This document shows, in pieces, positions 62,601 through 64,000 of a stretch of DNA of 64,000 bases (positions are counted from its first letter, which is position 1; every line of letters begins with the position of its first letter). The stretch is from Mesostigma viride. Lineage: Eukaryota; Streptophyta; Mesostigmatophyceae; Mesostigmatales; Mesostigmataceae. The notes beneath the pieces are model-generated. The model was not told the DNA's origin and did not search any database. It worked only from the letters and a program-made list of their open reading frames with translations. Both the position numbers and the translations under genes were made by a program. The DNA lies in NCBI GenBank assembly GCA_009746045.1, contig RPFO01000154.1:221187-285186 (forward strand), written 5' to 3'.

Positions 62601-63548
62601 AGTTATGAATGATGAGATTCGAAAAGGGTGGCCATGCCATTGTCATAGAGCCCCAGAAAAAAAAATCAATCATGCAAAACGGCATTAAGGGGGACCATTG
62701 GTAACCTTCGGTACATGGCGCCAGGACTTTGACGCCAACTGGTGCGCCCGGCCGCCAAAAGTGCACCCAGCCAAGCCAAAAGGTCACACTTCAGGCCCCA
62801 TGGGGGGGGCATCCCCCCCACCTTGCTTGGCATGCCCACAAAACAAATCTTTCTGACGCTGAATTTTGCAGCATTGAAGTTAGATACGTCCACAGCGAGT
62901 TAGCCTGTTAAGCCAGCATGATGTTTAGAGGTGGCTAGCTCGAGTTATGAAATTTGAGGCTAAACGTTGCATGGAAACAGCCACATGCAAACATGACAAC
63001 ATTAAAAATAGTGAACTTTTTCGGTTTGACCGGGGGCTTTGAAAACAACTTATTCACGAACGTAACATCCCTTCAGTGTCATATAATGTGGGAGAAAGTC
63101 AAGCCAGGTGCCTCCGGGGAGCCAAAACCTATTTTTACCTGCTGCAACTTGCCACCTGCTAACTTGTCAAGAAAGATTTCAATTTGGGTTTCGTACACGC
63201 GATTCTGGATCCTCTTGATGAGACCTTTCAGCTGAGCTTTCACAAGCTTATGCTAGATGTCTGCACATATGATTACGCATCACCCTCCCTGGCAGGGGGG
63301 GTTTACCTACGGTCCACCTCAAATGAAAATGCCCGGCCGACCTGCCCAATTCTGTGTTTACCAGTCAATGACCAAGCAGCAATTGTGGGCTGTCGATGAG
63401 GTAACGCAGCCACTGGGAAGTGCCACTGGGCCCTATAACATAACCAGCTCAGGGCGCATACATCAAATTGACTTACATGGACTGCAGGGAGGCTAGAGAA
63501 CCCAGCTCCGGTGGGATGACACCGCTCAGGTCGTTATCGGACAGCCGC
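20536..63548 (-). CDS. giant LRR-propeller secreted protein gene (5' end outside window)
   Basis: Overview of the exons listed separately. Transcript order: 26 LRR exons (63548 to 31581), LRR cap exon (30807-30719), then 29790-29704, 28780-28388, 27404-26467, 22111-21688 and 20693-20536 with a TAA stop. Phases agree at each junction: 2 between LRRs and into the cap, then 1, 1, 1, 0, 1. The visible product is about 1,320 residues: at least 26 LRRs, a Cys-containing cap, Cys-rich pieces, a Pro-rich linker, a propeller-like domain and a Cys-rich tail. Abundant Cys and no kinase or other cytosolic domain point to an extracellular or wall protein. The start, signal peptide and any further LRRs lie beyond 64000. 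Large introns hold transposons. Adhesion, recognition or wall function is inferred. Confidence 0.82.
20694..21687 (-). other. GC-AG intron with CCACG satellite
   Basis: The donor is ACAG/GCAAGT, a textbook GC-AG donor; using it makes the next codon GAT and keeps the Cys pattern. No GT donor nearby keeps the frame as well. The body is dominated by the CCACG satellite at 20727-21017. Confidence 0.65.
20727..21017. repeat. CCACG pentanucleotide satellite
   Basis: About 55 tandem CCACG units with a central block of CCGCG variants (about 20861-20886) and CCATG variants at both edges. The minus-strand Met-Ala-Trp-Arg-Gly open frames across it are repeat artefacts. Confidence 0.97.
21688..22111 (-). 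CDS. propeller-domain exon, second half
   Basis: Enters in phase 0 after [19 protein letters not shown], then [49 protein letters not shown] and a final NFARC. In secreted bacterial relatives I recall the same order: a G-x-x-W-x-E-L strand, a W-x-G-S-x-A-M-x-x-x-G-D-I block, Y-P-S-x-x-Y-T-G-R, and S-A-M-x-V-D-P-x-D-x-C-x-F. Intact and in frame with the exon on the other side of the L1 insertion. Confidence 0.85.
22259..24163 (+). pseudogene. L1-type reverse transcriptase (5'-truncated, frameshifted)
   Basis: Begins PAFSDHYP, the end of an apurinic endonuclease domain. RT blocks: [57 protein letters not shown] (motif A), [16 protein letters not shown] (motif B, where most LINEs have QG-x-P-L-S-P) and QIAYVDDTT (motif C). 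It ends at a one-base frameshift near 24140-24160 (about NLF/GNRKV), after which the protein continues in another frame. Confidence 0.92.
24130..25917 (+). pseudogene. LINE C-terminal region with zf-RVT motif
   Basis: Continues the LINE protein from [15 protein letters not shown] and [20 protein letters not shown], the usual block after the RT thumb. Near 25400-25480 it has [17 protein letters not shown] followed by VW, the C-x-C...ETxxH...C pattern of the zf-RVT domain common in plant non-LTR elements. It stops at 25915-25917. Confidence 0.88.
26467..27404 (-). CDS. propeller-domain exon, first half
   Basis: 938 bp, phase 1 in, phase 0 out (acceptor CTCATGCAG, donor GTGAGT). Landmarks in order: [36 protein letters not shown], a [15 protein letters not shown] block, [39 protein letters not shown], and finally FTVNGGNDR. 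The [20 protein letters not shown] and VYALDRA blocks are, from memory of the family, hallmarks of a propeller-like domain in large secreted bacterial proteins. Several Asn-x-Ser/Thr sites fit secretion. Confidence 0.87.
28388..28780 (-). CDS. Pro-linker and Cys-rich exon
   Basis: Enters in phase 1 after GCTGCAG with [20 protein letters not shown], then [30 protein letters not shown] and an alpha-helical-looking stretch ending [10 protein letters not shown] before a GTGCGT donor (phase 1). The oligo-Pro run is typical of wall or matrix glycoproteins. The paired Cys suggest a disulphide-rich module of unknown type. Confidence 0.82.
29704..29790 (-). CDS. short Cys-rich exon
   Basis: 87 bp between a TTGCAG acceptor and a GTAAGT donor. 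It reads [20 protein letters not shown] then CMNFTACA, with four Cys and one N-x-T site. Phase 1 on both sides, matching the cap exon before and the Pro-linker exon after. Confidence 0.8.
30244..30615. repeat. 62-bp minisatellite, six copies
   Basis: Six head-to-tail units beginning ATCCAAACACTTGATTGAGG and ending AGATTGAGATTG, each differing at a few positions, with a partial seventh. It lies in the intron between the LRR cap exon and the short Cys-rich exon. Confidence 0.95.
30719..30807 (-). CDS. LRR C-terminal cap exon
   Basis: 89 bp: acceptor GTCACAG (phase 2), donor GTAAGC (phase 1). It reads [20 protein letters not shown] followed by DGTWGLTCP. The N-P-x-x-C-G...W...C-P arrangement is that of the Cys-containing cap closing an LRR domain, which fits its place straight after the last LRR exon (31581-31652). 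It is the link that makes the LRR array and the propeller exons one gene. Confidence 0.83.
30820..31580. other. intron, no further exon seen
   Basis: Sequence between the cap exon and the last LRR exon. Its right-hand part (about 31440-31580) resembles the intron of the LRR unit. Nothing else recognised. Confidence 0.4.
31581..31652 (-). CDS. LRR exon 26 (last before cap)
   Basis: 72 bp, phase 2-2. YLNINNLNG then [15 protein letters not shown], the most diverged framework of the 3' group, as expected for the repeat next to the cap. Donor GTAAGT. Confidence 0.88.
32368..32439 (-). CDS. LRR exon 25
   Basis: 72 bp, phase 2-2. [16 protein letters not shown] then SLASLQWL. Acceptor GCCCACAG, donor GTAAGT. 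Confidence 0.9.
32868..32939 (-). CDS. LRR exon 24
   Basis: 72 bp, phase 2-2. [16 protein letters not shown] then SLVSLKE with Met formed across the donor. Confidence 0.9.
33353..33424 (-). CDS. LRR exon 23
   Basis: 72 bp, phase 2-2. [16 protein letters not shown] then SLASLQYL. The following 5' intron holds three copies of the 71-bp module (33540-33752). Confidence 0.9.
33540..33752. repeat. 71-bp intronic module, three copies
   Basis: Three tandem units of the GGTGGCAAGCACAAG...CTGCTGCATCATTCTGGTAT module seen expanded at 57976-58526. In most LRR introns it occurs once. Confidence 0.85.
33970..34041 (-). CDS. LRR exon 22
   Basis: 72 bp, phase 2-2. [16 protein letters not shown] then SLASLQGL. 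Confidence 0.9.
34456..34527 (-). CDS. LRR exon 21 (weak donor)
   Basis: 72 bp, phase 2-2. [16 protein letters not shown] then SIASLQYL. The usual GTAAGT is replaced by GTTCGT, so splicing may be inefficient or lost. The conserved Asn of the LxxN turn is also changed (LTR for YNN). Confidence 0.75.
34942..35013 (-). CDS. LRR exon 20
   Basis: 72 bp, phase 2-2. [16 protein letters not shown] then LLASLQLL, one of the more diverged repeats. Confidence 0.87.
35431..35510 (-). pseudogene. truncated LRR unit
   Basis: A donor-side stub (TTAC/AGCAATTGAAGG on the plus strand) runs after about 12 bases into intron-type sequence, so most of the exon is deleted. A second donor-like TTAC lies at 35512. 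The intact exon follows at 35535. Confidence 0.65.
35535..35606 (-). CDS. LRR exon 19
   Basis: 72 bp, phase 2-2, donor [22 protein letters not shown] then SLASLQYL. Confidence 0.88.
35750..37410. repeat. 1.7 kb segment S, copy 1
   Basis: Nearly the same as 61765-63470, with its first 310 bp also present at 63690-64000. It sits between two LRR units. It contains scraps of LRR intron (about 36520-36610) plus sequence of unknown origin. The open frame 35981-36478 is not preserved in the other copy, so I do not call a gene. Confidence 0.9.
37417..37488 (-). CDS. LRR exon 18
   Basis: 72 bp, phase 2-2. [16 protein letters not shown] then SLASLQS with Met across the donor. Like LRR 1 it lies next to a copy of segment S. 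Confidence 0.9.
37901..37972 (-). CDS. LRR exon 17
   Basis: 72 bp, phase 2-2, donor [22 protein letters not shown] then SLASLQYL. Confidence 0.88.
38391..38462 (-). CDS. LRR exon 16
   Basis: 72 bp, phase 2-2. [16 protein letters not shown] then SLASLQHL. The turn Asn of the LRR consensus is replaced by Ile. Confidence 0.88.
38881..38955 (-). CDS. LRR exon 15 (75 bp)
   Basis: One extra codon but still phase 2-2: [17 protein letters not shown] then SLASLQGL. The 25-residue repeat has its insertion in the strand-turn region. Confidence 0.87.
39422..39493 (-). CDS. LRR exon 14
   Basis: 72 bp, phase 2-2, donor [22 protein letters not shown] then SLASLQQL. A roughly 12 kb transposon-filled intron separates it from LRR 13. 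Confidence 0.87.
39895..41864 (+). mobile_element. LINE B fragment (RT palm to C-terminus)
   Basis: Opens with [20 protein letters not shown] (RT motif A), then [18 protein letters not shown] (motif B) and, after a frameshift near 40180, [14 protein letters not shown] (motif C, Asp pair). The 3' half (41132-41854) reads [20 protein letters not shown] with VSVPRP, and later [20 protein letters not shown], a C-terminal block common to several protist LINEs. Several frame breaks; inactive. It lies antisense in the long intron between LRR 13 and 14. Confidence 0.85.
42050..42330 (+). mobile_element. decayed second copy of LINE B C-terminus
   Basis: Matches the 41460-41710 part in order: a CCACCTACTTGTCGGTGTCT block, GTCACCGAGTCATCCCT, and GCGCCATGGGCCCAAAG followed by GAGTTTTTCCATGACTGCTG. 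Frames are destroyed. Confidence 0.75.
42741..42764. other. perfect 9-bp hairpin
   Basis: AGTCAGCCC, loop ATGCAA, GGGCTGACT. No gene context. Confidence 0.7.
42930..43870 (+). pseudogene. possible retroelement gag remnant
   Basis: Discontinuous protein-like stretches: [20 protein letters not shown] with [20 protein letters not shown] (42930-43070), [18 protein letters not shown] (about 43405-43460), and in the next frame [18 protein letters not shown] with [18 protein letters not shown] (43625-43770). The order of a helical Ala/Leu segment before a W-rich one resembles the gag-like ORF of the YR element, but I cannot prove homology. Confidence 0.35.
43850..43955. repeat. CCAACAAGG short tandem repeat
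   Basis: Seven CCAACAAGG cores with variable spacers (GAAT, GTGACGACTCTGA, TCTTT, GCGTGAGTCGGA). Confidence 0.85.
43960..45119. other. no gene seen
   Basis: AT-richer intronic sequence without protein-like frames or recognisable repeats. Confidence 0.45.
45120..45457 (+). repeat. split direct repeat A1 (non-autonomous element)
   Basis: 338 bp, matching 46692-47029 throughout as far as I can read. It contains an internal near-repeat of ACCTGCGCCAGCC. Confidence 0.93.
45537..45560. other. 9-bp hairpin followed by AATAAA
   Basis: GGCCTCTCC, loop GGGCGT, GGAGAGGCC, then GGAATAAAATTC. It lies inside the non-autonomous element shortly after A1. Purpose unknown. Confidence 0.75.
46158..46189. other. 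10-bp inverted repeat
   Basis: GGCCTTGGCT and AGCCAAGGCC separated by 12 bases, in the interior of the non-autonomous element. Confidence 0.7.
46501..46691 (+). repeat. split direct repeat B1 (non-autonomous element)
   Basis: 191 bp, repeated at 47057-47247. It meets A2 directly (…AATGTAT/TTGCTGAG…), the expected circle-joint sequence. Confidence 0.93.
46692..47029 (+). repeat. split direct repeat A2 (non-autonomous element)
   Basis: 338-bp second copy of A, ending CTCTTTTCAGCT before the spacer. Confidence 0.93.
47030..47056 (+). other. (CCCA)n spacer between A2 and B2
   Basis: CCCACCCACCCACCC followed by ACGCTGCTAAGA, in the position and orientation of the C-rich spacer at 7810-7834. Confidence 0.85.
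47057..47247 (+). repeat. split direct repeat B2 (non-autonomous element)
   Basis: 191 bp ending AAGAAATGTAT at the right edge of the element. Confidence 0.93.
47479..47812 (-). CDS. candidate first exon of a small secreted Cys-containing protein
   Basis: An ATG at 47812 starts [20 protein letters not shown], a good signal peptide (short basic start, hydrophobic core, small residues before the cut). The mature part has Cys in CYAYF, DILDC, EPSC and SACWKKR. A GTAAGG donor at 47478 would end the exon in phase 1. It lies inside the long LRR intron on the same strand. No family recognised; could be chance. Confidence 0.35.
47820..48950. other. no certain gene
   Basis: Several mid-length frames on both strands (for example 48056-48616) without recognisable motifs. 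Possibly the eroded gag-side part of the YR element copy that follows. Confidence 0.35.
48953..51190 (+). mobile_element. decayed YR retrotransposon, copy 2
   Basis: Matches the full element in order: [11 protein letters not shown] (RT motif A region, about 49619), [15 protein letters not shown] (motif B region), MIDDLHY (motif C, Asp pair kept, about 49999), a [20 protein letters not shown] block, [16 protein letters not shown] and [14 protein letters not shown] (RNase H), HNPADQASR, a 2A-like motif at 50990-51031, and then [17 protein letters not shown] of the recombinase N-terminus. Many stops and shifts. The recombinase catalytic part is missing. Confidence 0.88.
50990..51031 (+). other. 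2A-like motif in copy 2
   Basis: Codons for [14 protein letters not shown] at the same RNase H/YR border as in the full element. The Glu of the consensus is Tyr here; D, N, P, G and P are kept. Confidence 0.75.
51390..51461 (-). CDS. LRR exon 13
   Basis: 72 bp, phase 2-2. [16 protein letters not shown] then SITSLQGL. Diverged from its neighbours, like LRR 26. Confidence 0.88.
52323..52397 (-). CDS. LRR exon 12 (75 bp)
   Basis: One extra codon near the 3' side: [16 protein letters not shown] then SLAPELQVL. Phase 2-2 kept. Confidence 0.87.
52741..52812 (-). CDS. LRR exon 11
   Basis: 72 bp, phase 2-2. [16 protein letters not shown] then SLANLNKL. Confidence 0.9.
53217..53288 (-). CDS. LRR exon 10
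   Basis: 72 bp, phase 2-2. [16 protein letters not shown] then SLASLKQ with Met across the donor. Confidence 0.9.
53684..53770 (-). pseudogene. degenerate LRR exon
   Basis: The minus strand reads [19 protein letters not shown], an LRR-like stretch without the array's usual ELGSLASL end or a clean donor. It would fall between LRR 9 and 10 and is probably no longer used. Confidence 0.5.
53771..54281. other. no gene seen
   Basis: Spacer between the degenerate LRR unit and the YR element copy. Nothing recognised. Confidence 0.4.
54282..56520 (+). mobile_element. decayed YR retrotransposon, copy 3
   Basis: The left end (CTGAGCTATTTGCTTATTTT, then GGCCGATCTGCCG) resembles repeat A of the non-autonomous element. 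An internal deletion then joins it to mid-[49 protein letters not shown]. RNase H follows ([26 protein letters not shown]), then a 2A remnant, and a recombinase whose frame runs [20 protein letters not shown] to [13 protein letters not shown]. In the recombinase the catalytic Arg of LRISEAL is lost (LSISRAL) and the HxxR box reads DSLRQ, so it is dead. No right-hand repeats. Confidence 0.88.
55721..55761 (+). other. 2A-like remnant in copy 3
   Basis: NLTR, then after a one-base gap DKHPNPGP, at the RNase H/YR border. The NPGP codons survive although the frame around them is broken. Confidence 0.65.
56832..56903 (-). CDS. LRR exon 9
   Basis: 72 bp, phase 2-2, donor [22 protein letters not shown] then SLADLRSL. 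Confidence 0.9.
57303..57374 (-). CDS. LRR exon 8
   Basis: 72 bp, phase 2-2, donor [22 protein letters not shown] then SLASLVYL, the same protein sequence as LRR 4, from the 2.4 kb duplication. Confidence 0.9.
57786..57857 (-). CDS. LRR exon 7
   Basis: 72 bp, phase 2-2, closest to the consensus: [16 protein letters not shown] then SLASLQSL. Donor GTAAGT, acceptor TCTGGCCACAG. Confidence 0.92.
57976..58526. repeat. 71-bp intronic module, about 7.5 tandem copies
   Basis: Head-to-tail units of 71 bp (GATGCGCTTGGGACTGGTGG … CTGGTATGAATGATGAGT) in the intron between LRR 6 and 7. Each carries CATCATTC-TGGTAT-GAATGATG (for example 58161-58182), an 8-bp stem with a 6-base loop. Because 71 is not a multiple of 3, open frames recur every 71 bp in changing phase; they are artefacts. 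Confidence 0.95.
58761..58829 (-). CDS. LRR exon 6 (69 bp)
   Basis: One codon short, phase kept: [15 protein letters not shown] then SLAHLGLL. Donor GTATGT. Confidence 0.88.
59239..59310 (-). CDS. LRR exon 5
   Basis: 72 bp, phase 2-2, donor [22 protein letters not shown] then SLASLWYL. Confidence 0.9.
59720..59791 (-). CDS. LRR exon 4
   Basis: 72 bp, phase 2-2. [16 protein letters not shown] then SLASLVYL, the duplicate of LRR 8. Confidence 0.9.
59920..60055. repeat. 71-bp intronic module, two copies
   Basis: Two tandem units in the intron between LRR 3 and 4. Confidence 0.8.
60285..60356 (-). CDS. LRR exon 3
   Basis: 72 bp, phase 2-2. [16 protein letters not shown] then SLASLQGL. Confidence 0.9.
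60625..61035 (-). repeat. dispersed repeat R1, copy 2
   Basis: Homologous to 14750-15125. It interrupts an LRR intron: unit sequence stops at AAAATGGTAT on the left and resumes at TGGCAAGCAC on the right. Confidence 0.8.
61045..61290. repeat. 71-bp intronic module, three to four copies
   Basis: Tandem units, slightly diverged, next to R1 in the intron between LRR 2 and 3. Confidence 0.8.
61552..61623 (-). CDS. LRR exon 2
   Basis: 72 bp, phase 2-2. [16 protein letters not shown] then SLASLRYL. Confidence 0.9.
61765..63470. repeat. 1.7 kb segment S, copy 2
   Basis: Second copy of 35750-37410, aligned from CTCCTTAGATTG through to the donor of the next LRR exon. Small indels. No conserved frame. 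Confidence 0.9.
63477..63548 (-). CDS. LRR exon 1 (first in window)
   Basis: 72 bp, phase 2-2. [16 protein letters not shown] then SLASLQS with Met across the donor. It is the farthest 5' exon seen. Since it is an internal-type phase 2 exon, more exons must exist past 64000. Confidence 0.9.
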
Positions 63549-63689
63549 CTGTGGCCACAGACAAGCCGCGCATCACGCATGCAAGTGTGAACAAGGAGTA
63601 TGCAAGCCAAGGAGGCAGCTCGAATGTCCGCGAGTTCAAAGTGCAGCGCTCATCAACCAAGAGCCATGCGCTTGCGGCTGGTGGTCATG

Positions 63690-64000
63690 CTCCTTTGATT
63701 GCGGTCATAATTATGCAGGCTATACTCCTGGAATGGAATACTGGTAAATCATGACGCCTCCATCGAGATATTGGCACGTAGCATTTACGACATAAATCAG
63801 AAACCATGTTAATTCCCATCATGTGGGCGTGACCCATCCGGAGTATAGAAGAATCAACTCAAGTCATTTCATCATTATACTAGGAGTGACAAGTGTGAAC
63901 GTTTCTTCGCACTACTAGCTTTGGCGGCTCATGGCGCTGCCAAGCAGTGCCATGCAGTGCTCACTGCTTGTCTGCGCAACTTGCACAGCCGCACTTGAAC
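63690..64000. repeat. segment S, copy 3 (runs off the window)
   Basis: Matches the first 310 bp of copies 1 and 2 and closely follows copy 2 (GTGTGAACGTTTCTTCGCACT). The array therefore continues beyond the window edge. Confidence 0.9.

Overview
The window is nuclear DNA of a eukaryote with intron-rich genes and a heavy transposable-element load. A green-lineage alga is the best guess. It carries a kangaroo/PAT-type tyrosine-recombinase (YR) retrotransposon with split direct repeats, a type known from Volvox. It also has an L1-type LINE ending in a plant-style zf-RVT zinc motif, and plant-type 24-residue LRRs. I could not fix the genus. I saw no rRNA, tRNA, CRISPR array or bacterial operon.

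Layout. 1-1830 is a pure G/A tract. 1831-5700 is mostly non-coding, with one candidate secreted-protein exon and a decayed LINE piece. 5728-14845 holds Pro/Gln/Ser-rich minus-strand reading frames, split by a nearly intact 5.5 kb YR retrotransposon (7651-13128). 15.3-20.2 kb holds a candidate last exon, a 9-bp-period satellite and a LINE with a second, truncated copy nested in it.

From 20536 to the right edge I read one very large minus-strand gene. Its 3' part (20536-30807) consists of six exons whose splice phases all agree: an LRR C-terminal cap, a Cys-rich piece, a Pro-rich linker with a Cys-rich domain, a large extracellular propeller-like domain otherwise familiar from secreted bacterial proteins, and a Cys-rich tail with a stop codon. 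Upstream of the cap are 26 LRR exons, nearly all exactly 72 bp and all in phase 2, in repeat units of about 485 bp. The 5' end lies beyond the window. The exposed beta-strand residues of the LRRs vary while the framework is almost constant, which suggests a ligand-binding or recognition surface.

The introns of this gene carry an L1 insertion with a 17-bp target duplication, a CCACG satellite, a 62-bp minisatellite, a 71-bp hairpin module amplified in several introns, LINE fragments, two decayed YR retrotransposons, a non-autonomous element with the same split-repeat layout, and 1.7 kb segments repeated two to three times.

The full-length YR element has gag-like, reverse transcriptase, RNase H and YR regions. 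A canonical 2A ribosome-skipping motif lies between RNase H and YR, and the NPGP core persists at the same place in both diverged copies. Its reading frame is broken four times, each at a G/C homopolymer and each curable by one added base, so it may be intact in the living genome.
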